Assembly: GCA_012934845.2 (NCBI GenBank)
Contig: WNNJ02003415.1
Location: 1 to 64,000, forward strand
Origin: Pomphorhynchus laevis
Taxonomy: Eukaryota; Acanthocephala; Palaeacanthocephala; Echinorhynchida; Pomphorhynchidae
DNA length: 64,000 bases
Direction: 5' to 3'
The notes under the pieces were generated by a model. The model saw only the letters and a program-made list of their open reading frames with translations, did no database searches and was not told the origin of the DNA. Of the stretch, positions 8,105 through 17,374 are shown piece by piece. Each line of letters begins with the position of its first letter. The first letter of the stretch is position 1. The translations under genes and the position numbers were made by a program.

Positions 8105-10861
8105 TTAAGTTAGTACATTCTTCAGATTTCTCTTGAAGGACAAAATACTGGAGGCCGAAACCACTTGACTTGGTAGCTTATTCCAGCTTTTCCACGTTCG
8201 GTTGACAATTGTGTTAAATCTTCTTCGTGGACGAATGTGGGTCTTTAACGTGAGGTGATGTCCCCTCAATCTGTTTGAATTTCGAAGTTCGAACAGTTTG
8301 CGACAAACATGTTCCCTCTGCCCTTTTTGAACATTAAGCGCTGTCCACACAAACATTAAATCAGATGACTTTAAAGATTTCTTCACTGTGGTCACACCAA
8401 GTGCGTGAAGTCGAAAAATGAATGAGAGCTTGCGTTGGCTGGGTACAAGATGTGTGGCCTTGCGTAATATGGATTCGTACATGTTCATCTCTCTCATAGT
8501 TTGAGGGTGACAGGCAGGTGAAGCGTATCTCATTAAAGATAAGACATAAGCATTGTAAATTAACTTAAAACTGGATGCGTCAAGCTGGCCAATGGTCCTT
8601 CTAATAAGTCCTAAAATTCGACGGCATTTAGCAACTGTGTGACTGGTATGTGGGATGGTCGATAAGCTTCTATTTACGATCACTCCAAGGTCTTGAAATT
8701 GGAGAACTGTTTCAATTTCTCTTCCGTCAATGGTATATGATGAATTGATGTGTAGATGTCCGATACGCATATGTTTTGACTTATCGGGGTTTAATACCAG
8801 TCCCCGTTGATTACACCATACCTTAATATTATCAATGTCTCTCTGGAGTATCATTGGATCTCGGCTATCGATTATTAGTCGCCAAATTTTCAAGTCGTCG
8901 GCATATAAACCACATGGACTCGAAATAGCTGTAGTAAGCTCGTTGATGTAAATAATGAAGAGCAATGGACTGAGTACCGATCCCTGAGGAACACCGCGTC
9001 CAGGATTTCTTGTTTTTGACATTTGTTTATTAGCCAATACAGTAATCTTCCGATTTCTAAGGAAGGAGTTAATCCAATTAAGGAGGGTTCCTCTGATGCC
9101 GTACTGTTCCAGCGTAATAAGGAGGACATCATAGTATATCCGATCAAATGCTTTGCTGAGGTCGAAAAACAAGACATCAACACTAACTCCAGCCTCGGCA
9201 TATCTGGTCCAATCACTCCTCGCAAGTATGAGGTTTGTGACAGTAGATCTTCCTGGGCGGAAACCATGCTGGTTGTCGCAGAGTACTTGGTTATCTTCTA
9301 GGTGCCCGATGATTCGTTTAAAAAGCAGTTTCTCTAGCACTTTACAAGCAACGCAGGTAAGGCTTATGGGCCGATAGTTGCTTGCTAGATTACGGTCGCC
9401 TTTTTTGTAGAGAGGTCGGATTATAGAACATTTCCAATCTGATGGTATACAGCCTGTTGACAAGGAGAAATCGAATATGGTGTGTAAAGGTTCATATATT
9501 ACTGGTGCAAGTTCCCGAAGAAGAATTGGAGGAATATTGTCTGGTCCTGCCGCAATTGATCGTGGTAGCTTTAGAAGTTCGTTAAGAACCTCAAATTTAT
9601 CAAATGGAGTAAATTCGTAACACGGATATTGAGCTGTGGAGAATCTGGGGCAATACTGACAGGTAGGACTCTCTAGCGTGAATTGATCTAGGAAAATATT
9701 GGCAATTGCTTTGTCATCAGATGTGAGCTCACCGGTTTCCATAAATATAGAGTTAATCTCAGACGTAGTTGATTTTAATGAGCTGATATGTTTAAACAAT
9801 TTACTGGGAAATCTTTTTGATGATCGACAAAGATTGGAAACGAAGCACCTGCGTTTCTGACGTTTGAGTGCCGTAACTTGATTTCGTAATTCCTTGTAAT
9901 CGATCCAAGAACAATTCTGTTCTTTAAATTTTTTGTAAATTTTGTCTCTTGTCTTAATCATTTGTTTAATCTGCGAGTCAAACCAAATGGGAGTTTTGTG
10001 GGATGTGCGCTGACGTTTTAAAGGGGAGAAGTAATTTAGAGCATTGATCAAAGTAGATTTGAAATTTTCCCAGCACTGATCGATGCCAATTTCATATGGA
10101 TTAGGCCATTGAATGTTTCGAATAGCTTGCGTCATACTTGCGAAATTCGCTTTGAAGGGATTCAATTCGGGTTTTGCCGAGGGGGCTGTTCTAAAGAGAC
10201 TGACAGAAAGCGCCAGCCTAATGACACAATGATCACTGTGGCCAATAGGGGGGCTGAGAGAGATTTCATCAATTGTGGGTTCCCCTCGTGATAAGCAGAG
10301 GTCTAAAATGGCAGATGATTGCTTCCTCCTTCTAGTGGGTTCGTGAATATGCTGGGTTAGATTGAGATCGTTGAACGTATCAAGGAGATTGGATGATTCA
10401 ACATCACAACCATGTGTCGAAGTATATAGGTCCCAATTGACATGAGGCATATTGAAGTCTCCTAGGATAATGATCGGTGATAAGCTTGTTAGGTGATGTC
10501 GTAAAGAGATGCCAATCTTTTCAGTTGCGGAGCGCGGAGATCGGTAAAATAAACCGATTTTTAGTTTCTGTCTATCAGGAGAAGATACTGTTGCCCACAG
10601 ATATTCGTTGTATGAATCATCTGATACAATGCTGTGCTCGATGATGGTTAACGGTTGCTTGACGTATAATATAACTCCACCTCCTTTTGAGGCGGTTCGA
10701 TCCGATCGTATAACAAAGTAGCCTGGGATTGAGATTTCATTATCAGATATATCGTTGTTAAGCCAGGTTTCACTCAATGCTATGATGTTTGTGTTCATTG
10801 AATTAACGAGACACAATATTTCGTCAAATTTGTTGTACATGCTTAAACAGTTAGAGTACAT
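8105..10861 (-). CDS. LINE A ORF2: APE endonuclease-reverse transcriptase
   Basis: 918 codons without a break. The N-terminal APE-type endonuclease nicks target DNA: N4, E31 (SETW), D135 and N137 (GDFN), and S209-D210-H211 are in place. The reverse transcriptase follows with FFDLSKAFD (motif A), GRGVPQGSVLSPLLF (motif B) and the catalytic YADD at residues 653-656. The C-terminus has the W-N-x-L-P box (SWNKLPSQVV) seen at the end of CR1/L2/Jockey proteins. All catalytic residues I can check are present. The ATG at 10861 precedes YSNC, the expected endonuclease start. The same frame is open further upstream and reaches the end of ORF1, so reinitiation after ORF1 is likely. Host use of this protein is not suggested. 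Confidence 0.95.
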   Translation of the reverse strand: MYSNCLSMYNKFDEILCLVNSMNTNIIALSETWLNNDISDNEISIPGYFVIRSDRTASKGGGVILYVKQPLTIIEHSIVSDDSYNEYLWATVSSPDRQKLKIGLFYRSPRSATEKIGISLRHHLTSLSPIIILGDFNMPHVNWDLYTSTHGCDVESSNLLDTFNDLNLTQHIHEPTRRRKQSSAILDLCLSRGEPTIDEISLSPPIGHSDHCVIRLALSVSLFRTAPSAKPELNPFKANFASMTQAIRNIQWPNPYEIGIDQCWENFKSTLINALNYFSPLKRQRTSHKTPIWFDSQIKQMIKTRDKIYKKFKEQNCSWIDYKELRNQVTALKRQKRRCFVSNLCRSSKRFPSKLFKHISSLKSTTSEINSIFMETGELTSDDKAIANIFLDQFTLESPTCQYCPRFSTAQYPCYEFTPFDKFEVLNELLKLPRSIAAGPDNIPPILLRELAPVIYEPLHTIFDFSLSTGCIPSDWKCSIIRPLYKKGDRNLASNYRPISLTCVACKVLEKLLFKRIIGHLEDNQVLCDNQHGFRPGRSTVTNLILARSDWTRYAEAGVSVDVLFFDLSKAFDRIYYDVLLITLEQYGIRGTLLNWINSFLRNRKITVLANKQMSKTRNPGRGVPQGSVLSPLLFIIYINELTTAISSPCGLYADDLKIWRLIIDSRDPMILQRDIDNIKVWCNQRGLVLNPDKSKHMRIGHLHINSSYTIDGREIETVLQFQDLGVIVNRSLSTIPHTSHTVAKCRRILGLIRRTIGQLDASSFKLIYNAYVLSLMRYASPACHPQTMREMNMYESILRKATHLVPSQRKLSFIFRLHALGVTTVKKSLKSSDLMFVWTALNVQKGQREHVCRKLFELRNSNRLRGHHLTLKTHIRPRRRFNTIVNRTWKSWNKLPSQVVSASSILSFKRNLKNVLT

Positions 10862-10932
10862 GATGGAAATATTATTTTGAGAGTAACGGCAGTCGTGTGG
10901 TGTCTCTGTTGGTGTTGAAATTGGATTGATGT

Positions 10933-11538
10933 TTACGTGGTGGATGCACGAATCTGTGCGGCGGAGAGTGTCGATGGAACGCTTAGACGGATTCCGAGGC
11001 TGAATCGCGTATTTACCCTTCGCCGCACAACTTGAAAATTTTTCACAATTAGATTTTTTTCACCGTTTTGAATTCTTTGTTGAAGCTCTTTCCTTGCCGA
11101 TTTCAATCTGTTTCTATCTTTAGTGCTGAGGTCAGGTAGAAGTCTGATACTGGAGCCCCTTAACTTAAAGGAATTCTTGATGATTTGCTTACTAGTCTCG
11201 GGGCTATCAACAACAACTTTCAAAAGCCTTGGTTTGGTACCATCTTGTTTCTTCCCAATGCGAAAGAGGTGTATTACCTGTCTATTTTGTTCGACTGATA
11301 TTTCTGTTGGGAGAACAGTTGAAAGAACTTGCTTTACTGAATCAACATCATGTTTAATCCGGATGAGACTGTTTGGACTCGGTGATTCATTTAAATTTAC
11401 AATGATAAAACATTTATCCCGATCGAATGTTCGGCGTTTATGTCGTTTAGGCTCAGATAGAATAGGTATATTGGGGTTATCAGTGTTGTTTACAGTGGAT
11501 TTGGTATGATTTATCATTTGTTTTAGTGTTCCATCCAA
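10933..11538 (-). CDS. LINE A ORF1, C-terminal RNA-binding part
   Basis: 201 codons. The product contains RDKCFIIVNLNESPSPNSL, then VIHLFRIGKKQ, PRLLKVVVDS, and a basic tail with RNRLKSARKELQQRI and NFQVVRRR. This order recurs in LINEs C and D and, less well, in B, and looks like an RRM-type fold with a C-terminal helix, suited to binding the element's own RNA. The usual N-terminal zinc finger is lost because the insertion is 5'-truncated, so the ATG at 11538 is only the first available one. ORF1 stops 71 nt before the ORF2 ATG. Confidence 0.8.
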   Translation of the reverse strand: MDGTLKQMINHTKSTVNNTDNPNIPILSEPKRHKRRTFDRDKCFIIVNLNESPSPNSLIRIKHDVDSVKQVLSTVLPTEISVEQNRQVIHLFRIGKKQDGTKPRLLKVVVDSPETSKQIIKNSFKLRGSSIRLLPDLSTKDRNRLKSARKELQQRIQNGEKNLIVKNFQVVRRRVNTRFSLGIRLSVPSTLSAAQIRASTT

Positions 11539-11573
11539 TAATTTTAAATTTTAAAATTATAATTTTAATTATA

Positions 11574-11613
11574 ATTTTAAATGTTATTTTAATTTTAAAA
11601 TAACATTTAAAAT
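11574..11613. repeat. Near-perfect AT palindrome at the 5' edge of LINE A
   Basis: Two 19-nt arms (11574-11592 and 11595-11613) are exact reverse complements with a TT spacer. It abuts the truncated 5' end of LINE A and may form a hairpin. It could be a pre-existing target or a product of the insertion. Confidence 0.8.
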
Positions 11614-12064
11614 TAAAACAAATAACATTTTGAAAACAATTCAACAAGATTAACAGAATTGGCTGAATTCTGTATTAAAAAAAAAACAGAAAATGTATAC
11701 AAATCGAGAGCAACTGTTTTCCTTCTGTAAGGATTTTTTTGTATATGACTGACGGAAACAGAAGTCACTGAAATTTGATCTTTTATAAAATTTATCTCTT
11801 TCTGGTTCAAATGAATTATAATTTATAATTACGTTACACAAGCAAAGAGATTTTGGTTTAAATTGAAAAAAAAATGTAATTTTAAAAAACTATTTAAATT
11901 TCCAACAAATTATTATTAATTTATATTAATTCAAAAGATACATTAATTATTAAAATAACAGATTAATTTATACAATTTATACAATTATATAGAAATAATG
12001 TTAGTTTAACTTAAAATTAAGTGAGTGGAAATAGTAAACTTATTTGATGTTTAAGAGAACAAAC
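11614..12064. other. Intron sequence, no features seen
   Basis: AT-rich sequence between LINE A and exon iii. Two overlapping minus-strand frames near 11613-11841 are low-complexity and look non-coding. Confidence 0.45.
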
Positions 12065-12201
12065 CATTCTTTCAAAAGTAGCCTACAAGCACAGTCAATC
12101 AGATTTTGATCATCTGAAGTTTGAAGTATATTAAATAGCATATCGAGAGATTTCGAACCAACATGTTCAACGCTGTTATAAAGGGCATTTAGATATACAA
12201 T
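12065..12201 (-). CDS. Host gene, exon iii
   Basis: On the minus strand an acceptor TTGTTTAG ends at 12202. The frame ATT GTA TAT is open for 45 codons plus two nucleotides up to GAATG before gtttgt at 12064. The peptide begins IVYLNALYNSVEHVGSKSLD and continues MLFNILQTSDDQNLIDCACR, two amphipathic helices joined by a short loop, as in armadillo-like repeats. Phase 0 at the start matches exon ii, and the two-nucleotide overhang (TG) is completed by the T that opens exon iv. If the donor were not used the frame would stop after eight more codons at TAA, so a truncated isoform is conceivable. Confidence 0.82.
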
Positions 12202-12343
12202 CTAAACAATTTCAAAGTGAATGCGTGTATTAGTAAAACAAATTATTGCAAATTTAATTCAAACTTGTATCTTAACAAAAATTTTCAGTTAAACCAAATT
12301 CTCATTATTTGCATTAAAAAAGGTTTGTTCATGTTATCATATT

Positions 12344-12489
12344 CCGTTTAACGTGTAATTTATTTTAATATTGATATTTATTCATAACATAATAGGAAAT
12401 GTTTGAATATAGCAACTTTAGCATTAGGGGTTTTGTATTTGTTCCTGTCTGATTTCGATGCCTCTCATTTAGAATTCTTTTTCCCTTAA
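12344..12489. repeat. 146-bp direct repeat, copy 1 (copy 2 at 12974-13119)
   Basis: Both copies start CCGTTTAACGTGTAATTTAT and end TCTTTCCCTTAA-like, with only a few mismatches by eye. They flank a 484-bp block holding a LINE fragment (12490-12870). A local duplication is the simplest explanation. Confidence 0.85.
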
Positions 12490-12870
12490 ACTGCGTTGCC
12501 AACTTATTCTTCGTTAAATTCGTCGCATTCGAAAAACATTCGATTTTTCCATTTCCAACACTCTAATGTCCTGCCTCCTGCTACCTCGTCTTGACTATTG
12601 AATCTCACTTTTTTCAAACTCCCCATCTTTTGTTACTGTCCCTCTATATCGCTTTCTTCGCAATGCAGCACGCATACCTCTTCTACGCCGGCGTTTTGAT
12701 CCCATCTTCAATCAACTAATCAGCATTCATTGGCTCGATATACAGAATGGAGTTTATCACCCCCTCCGTATCTCATCTAAAATTGTACGGTGCTGGTTAG
12801 TCGTCCTCCAGAACACTTCGCTCAAAGAATCAGTTTCTGCTACGCATACCTCGTCATAGGAAGAAAGGTT
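12490..12870 (+). mobile_element. L2-like LINE fragment, reverse transcriptase C-terminus
   Basis: Plus-strand frames encode LLPRLDY and SLFSNSPSFVTVPLYRFLR, then NAARIPLLRRRFDPI, the same thumb region that family B encodes as LFSRLDYCLSLFSKSPKSTLL. The sequence is clearly more diverged than the family B copies, has internal stops, and lacks both ends. It lies between the 146-bp direct repeats. Confidence 0.7.
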
Positions 12871-13219
12871 AATATTCATCAACTTTATTTTAAATATTTA
12901 ATGTTTTTTAAATTGATCTTTAATACAAAACCTATTTTAGCTTTTTATTTAAATAATCAAATATAAAAAATAACCGTTTAACGTGTAATTTATTTTAATA
13001 TTGATATTTATTCATAACATAATAGAAAATGTTTGAATATAGCAACTTTAGCACTCGGGGTTTTGTATGTGTTCCTGTCTGATTTCTATGCCTCTCATTT
13101 AGAATTCTCTTTCCCTTAAGAGAATTCTAAATTCTCTCTCCCATCCTTCGTCCATTCCGTCCGGTGTTCCACAAGGCTCCGTATTAGGCCCTATACTTTT
13201 CTCTCTTCTTCTTGGTGAT

Positions 13220-14101
13220 TTGTCTTCGATTTCTCATAAATTTAACTTCCATGTTATGCAATATGCTGATGACATTCTCATCTATGCTCATGCACCTGTT
13301 TATCGTATTCACGATCTTAGTGTTTCCGCTTCAGACTGTCTTGTCTCAATTTCCAATCATCTTTCTTCACTTCGCCTTTCTCTGAATCCTGATAAATCCA
13401 AAATTATGTGGATCCTACCTCGACGCCTCGGCTTAGAACCTCCCTCTGTATCATTAAATTCTACAATTCTTCCTATCGTTGATAATCTAGTTTTCCTAGG
13501 CTTCCATTTCGACAGCCGACTTTCACTTAAACCTTTCGTTAGAGATAAAGTACGCTCATATACCTTGATACTCCGCAACCTCCGTAAAGTTCGTAGATTG
13601 ATCGATTTCCATTATTGTATGACTCTCATACCATCTCTCCTTTTTTCTAGACTCGATTATTGTCTTAGTCTATTTTCCAAATCACCTAAATCCACTCTTC
13701 TTCCCCTACAACGCATCGTCAACGCGGCTGTCCGAATTCTCATACGTCTTCGTCGTTTTGATCATACATCCTACCATCTTGCTTCTCTCGATTCGCCTAC
13801 AATTTATTGTCGTGTTCAAATTCGTCTTCTTATCGTTGCTTTCCGCCTTGTAACTTTTCATACCCCTTCATTTCTCAACCTTCCTTTTCTTGATAATTCT
13901 CGTCCTGTTTACTGTTCCTTGCGTTTCTGTAATTCCCTTCTTTTACATGTCCCAAACTACTCTACCTCCTTTGGACTCCGCTCCTTCCTGGTGGCTGCTC
14001 CTCTATCGTGGAATCATCTGCCCATTCATATACGCCAATCAACTTCCCTGCAGTGCTTCAAACGACAAATCCGATCTCATTTTAACAATTTATCTGCTTG
14101 A
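13220..14101 (+). CDS. Family B ORF2, reverse transcriptase C-terminal half (B1)
   Basis: 293 codons open to the family's usual stop. The catalytic box is MQYADDILIY near residue 13, followed by NPDKSKIMWILPRR (motif D), VFLGFHFD (motif E), and the thumb with SRLDYCLSLFSKSPKSTLLP. The end has SWNHLPIHIRQS and FKRQIRSHF, the C-terminal box of L2-like proteins. The endonuclease and the first half of the reverse transcriptase are absent because the insertion is 5'-truncated; the frame is open upstream to about 13125. Not expected to work on its own. Confidence 0.88.
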   Translation: MSSISHKFNFHVMQYADDILIYAHAPVYRIHDLSVSASDCLVSISNHLSSLRLSLNPDKSKIMWILPRRLGLEPPSVSLNSTILPIVDNLVFLGFHFDSRLSLKPFVRDKVRSYTLILRNLRKVRRLIDFHYCMTLIPSLLFSRLDYCLSLFSKSPKSTLLPLQRIVNAAVRILIRLRRFDHTSYHLASLDSPTIYCRVQIRLLIVAFRLVTFHTPSFLNLPFLDNSRPVYCSLRFCNSLLLHVPNYSTSFGLRSFLVAAPLSWNHLPIHIRQSTSLQCFKRQIRSHFNNLSA

Positions 14102-14130
14102 CTTTCTCATTTTTGTTTGTGGACTTGTAA

Positions 14131-14147
14131 GCGTACAGCTTGTACGC
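14131..14147 (+). other. 3' stem-loop of family B LINE (B1)
   Basis: GCGTAC (14131-14136), loop AGCTT, GTACGC (14142-14147), followed by ATTTGCCACATTAAATAAA. Other copies have GCGTGC/GCACGC at the same place (47641-47656 plus strand, 20653-20669 minus strand), so the A-T pair here replaces G-C with pairing kept. Probably the signal the reverse transcriptase recognises. Confidence 0.75.
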
Positions 14148-14175
14148 ATTTGCCACATTAAATAAATTTGTATTA

Positions 14176-15900
14176 TTAACTGATAATGAGTTAATTAAAA
14201 CCCAAAATGAACTTATATACTCGCAAGAAGGTTTCACACAGGGTGACCCACTGGCAATGATTGCTTTTGCAGCGGCCTCCCTCCCACTAATCAACGCATT
14301 GCAAACGGCAGTTCCACAAGTTGCACACCGTTTGTATGCCGATGATGCTCATTGTGTCGGTAGTAATACCAATCTTATGGCGGTTTGGAAATTGATTGGG
14401 GACATCGGGCCTCAATATGGTTTTTTTATAAACGAGGACAAATTCCAACTATTAGTGCAAGAAGATGACCTAACGCGAACGAAGACACTTTTTGCCGATT
14501 CCGGACTTCAAGTAGTTTGCGGTGGCTTTTCAGTACTTGGGTCACCTATTGAAAGTAACTCATTCATTTCAGAGTTTGTTAAGTTTAAAGTAGACAAATG
14601 GATTCGCTTGCTGTCAAACCTAGTTGAAGTGGCGAATGAGAGTCCACACGTCGCATTTGTATTGCTTACACAGGCATTCAAATTGAAATGGAGCTACTTA
14701 CAGCGAACTTGTGATTTATCAGTGTCGCACTTTGAGCGTATCTCTGATATGATTCAACACAAAATTATTCCGGCAATTGTTGGTACTGTTCCAAAAGTTT
14801 ACTGCTGGCAAGTACTTATACTCCCATTACGTTTCGGAGGACTAGGCATTTCTTTTCCAGATGCTCATCATGATTCCGAATACAATAACTCTGTGCGCAT
14901 GTGTCAGCCTTTACTGTTAGGCCTAACTGGTAATGAGTTAATTAAAACCCAAAATAAAGTGGCGACCTGTATAAGACACGAGAGGGAAGAAGCTTGCAAG
15001 CAAAGGGTGGCAATCATCAAAATTATCAATGAACAAATAAGCTCCAAATTGGAATATGCATCAATTGTCGGGGCATCATCTTGGTTATCCGCCAAACCAC
15101 TAATTAAATCGTGTTGTCAGCTCAATAAAAAACAGTTTCACGACGCCATTGCCACTCGTTATGGCTGGGAACCCCCTGATGCTCCTGCATTATGTATGTG
15201 CGGCCAACCATTTAGTGTCGCGCATTCAAATTCTTGTCAAGCTGGTGGTCTGCCGTCAATTCGCCACGATACGGTGCGGGATTTGTTGGCAAGGGAATTG
15301 TCCACTGTATGCGTTTGTGTATCAACAGAGCCGACTTTACAATCACTTACATAAAATGTTCATTTCGAATCGAGTTCTACTACAACTGACCCCAATGCTA
15401 GTTTGGATATAGAGTGCCATGGGTTTCACGACAACAGGATAGAGCGGTCCTTAATGGACGTTTGTATCTTCAATCATCTTGCTCCTTCTTATTCGTCGGG
15501 ATCGATAGTTAGCCATTTTCAATATCACGAGAGGAGAAAAAACACAAAGTATGGTGAGCGAGTTGCTAGATTTTAGAGAGCTACTTTTTTACCGGTCATA
15601 TTTGCCGCAAATGGTGGAATTGGAGTGAACGCAGACACAGTGTTGAGGCGGATTGCGAAGCTTCAAGCGGGTTCCACTCAAACTCCTTACAGCGAGTGCA
15701 TTCGTTATTTACGCTAAAAGTGTCATTCTCGCTGATAAAATTATCGTCTATGTGTGTAAGGGCCGCTCGTTCAACACGGAGACACCCCGTTTTCCAAACC
15801 GGATCTTCTGGTCTTGAAGAGCAAGGAAATCCCTGAGTCTCATGTGTTATACTTATTTTTTGTATCTGAAAGGTAAATTTCGGACCCATTCGAGGGTAAC
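14176..15900 (+). mobile_element. LINE E2: restriction-like-endonuclease LINE, 5'-truncated
   Basis: A frame from about 14180 to 15354 encodes the reverse transcriptase palm (EGFTQGDPLAMIAFAAASL, then RLYADDAHCVG), the connection region (ASSWLSAKPLI) and the finger CMCGQPFSVAHSNSCQ-GG-LPSIRHD. A frameshift near 15350 leads into LDIECHGFHDNRIERSLMDV and FNHLAPSY, and another near 15575 into FLPVIFAANGGIG, the PD-(D/E)XK-like endonuclease. This order (RT, CCHC finger, nuclease) is that of R2-group LINEs. The clade within it is unclear to me; Utopia-like is one candidate. The word NELIKTQN occurs twice, 249 codons apart, from a 24-bp perfect repeat. Confidence 0.82.
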
Positions 15901-15960
15901 CATTACTATGTAATTTGTTTTCAATTAAAAATTATTATTAAAAAAAATTATTATTATTAT

Positions 15961-16460
15961 TAAACTTCGTTGCCAACTTAACCTCACTACCTTTAAAAAA
16001 GGTGTTTGCACGTTAAATGGGGCAGACACCATTTTCTGATAGGTCGCGGAACTTTAAAGATATACCATAAATTTTGTCATAGTAAACGTGAATGCAAGCT
16101 CTGAATAGAACACAACATCCACGAGCATTTAGCTGCATCCAATCTGACTGCTAATGTAACAGTGATTGGCTATGCGCATAATTTAGACGCGATAATAAAG
16201 TATCCATTCCATTAGGACCTATGGTATAAAAATCACGAGTGAGTGGAAGCTAATAATGAGCCTGATAGTCGAATGACAGATAGCCTTCATTAAGTGAAAA
16301 CCACTTAGTCGAATAGCAGAGGGTTTTCATTAAGTGGTAGCTATTACTGTTGAATGCACTTTGCAATAAACTTACAAATTTCTTAAAAAACAACAATTTT
16401 CCCTCATCTAACTGGCTGAAATTCTGCACTGATAAATCCTCTTAAATGACACAAATTACA
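15961..16460 (+). other. Possible solo LTR fossil or promoter-like block
   Basis: Non-coding sequence with TATAAAA at 16225-16231 and AATAAA at 16365-16370, 140 bp apart, which is the spacing of a retroviral-type LTR. Between them are related words AGTCGAATGACAG, AGTCGAATAGCAG and two TTCATTAAGTG segments. No internal region of an LTR element adjoins it. Low confidence; it may be a fossil or chance. Confidence 0.25.
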
Positions 16461-16544
16461 TAGGTGAGGATAAGCTCTAGCATTATGCGAAAATATCGAA
16501 GAGCCCCCGACAAAGACAGTGTTCATACTCTTAAAAAGATTTAT

Positions 16545-17075
16545 TTTTTAAGTGGCAAATGCGTGCCGGCGAACGCTTACATTACACAACAACAAAAACA
16601 AAAATTTAAGTCACGTTTCGAGGTGGGAAAGGAAGAGATATTTGAATGTGATAAAGAAGAGAGCGCGGCGGGTTGAGTGGGAGTTGATTCGAGGCGAGGA
16701 TCGGCGAGGAAGGATCGGAGACTGTAGTTGTTTTAGTAATTGGGCACGTGGAGTAAAAGGGAATGACGGGAACGCAGTGATAGAGAAGTGAGACGGGTGT
16801 TATATAAGAAATGGAGGTTGATGAAAGATGGGGAACCGACAGCAATGAGCCGAAAAAGTTACGAGAAGGCGAAGTTGGATGTGGATGTGAATGGTGGGCC
16901 AGGAGAGTTGGGCAAGATTTGTGAATGTGTGGTCGAAGCGACGGAGACGTAGGAGCACACGAACGGCGGAGTTGATGGTGCGTTGTAATGGTAAGATTAT
17001 GGATTTTGGAGAATTGGCGAAAAGGCTTAGGCAGTAATCGATTTTAGGGAAAAGAAGTGATGAAAGAAGATACAT
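16545..17075 (-). mobile_element. Family B LINE copy B2 (second subfamily), 3' end only
   Basis: Minus-strand remnant starting within the thumb (LLFPKIDYCLSLFANSPKS, QRTINSAVRVLLRLRRFDH) and ending in the decayed family B 3' hairpin near 16561-16576 and GCCACTTAAAAAATAAATC. Two frameshifts separate the pieces. It belongs to the subfamily with PKIDYCLSLFANSPK, shared with B6, B7b and B10. Confidence 0.85.
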
Positions 17076-17374
17076 AAATAAAGTTTGAGATTAATAATAC
17101 ACATTTCAGATAAATAACATACATTGTTACAATAAATAACATACATAAATTCATCATTATAATCTTCCACGACAACTAACGACAACCTTTGACGACAACC
17201 AACGTTAACCTTCGACGACAACCATCGACGAACATCCGCTTGACAATTATCGACAAACATCGACGACATCCGCTCGCTACTTACAACTAACGACTACTTA
17301 CGACTAACGCGAACTACTTACAACTAACGACTTGCAGACTAAAAGAGTTTAAACAAACTAATTAACATTTTATT

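Larger units (their letters stand above)
8008..11540 (-). mobile_element. LINE A, CR1/L2-like non-LTR retrotransposon, 5'-truncated
   Basis: A 3.5 kb minus-strand insertion in the intron between exons iii and iv. It has the C-terminal part of ORF1 (11538-10933), an unbroken ORF2 (10861-8105) and a ~100-bp 3' UTR ending in an (ATT)n microsatellite tail at 8008-8022, as CR1-group LINEs do. The 5' end stops inside ORF1, at the edge of a 40-bp AT palindrome (11574-11613), so the ORF1 finger domain is missing. An uninterrupted 918-codon ORF2 points to a fairly recent insertion. LINE D (37446-40100) is the closest relative in the window. Confidence 0.92.
13125..14175 (+). mobile_element. Family B LINE copy B1 (L2-like), 5'-truncated
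   Basis: Begins within the reverse transcriptase at [20 protein letters not shown] and runs to the natural 3' end, with the 3' hairpin (14131-14147) and a TAAATAAATTTGTATTATT tail. Inserted next to the 146-bp repeat and directly followed by LINE E2. The frame is unbroken to its normal stop at 14101, so the copy is not very old. Confidence 0.9.

Noticed and set aside
8890-9377. Antisense and shifted frames of 74-125 codons within LINE A ORF2
   Set aside because: They lie within the unbroken 918-codon ORF2 and have no family likeness; they are shadows of it.
12065-12201. Exon iii as a terminal exon ending at the nearby in-frame TAA
   Set aside because: A usable donor lies before the TAA and its phase fits exon iv exactly, so splicing onward is the simpler reading. 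A short isoform is not excluded.
17140-17374. CRISPR-like or satellite array in the CGACAACC-rich stretch
   Set aside because: The units are short, irregular and without constant spacers; it is the 5' UTR of family B ORF1 in an animal genome.
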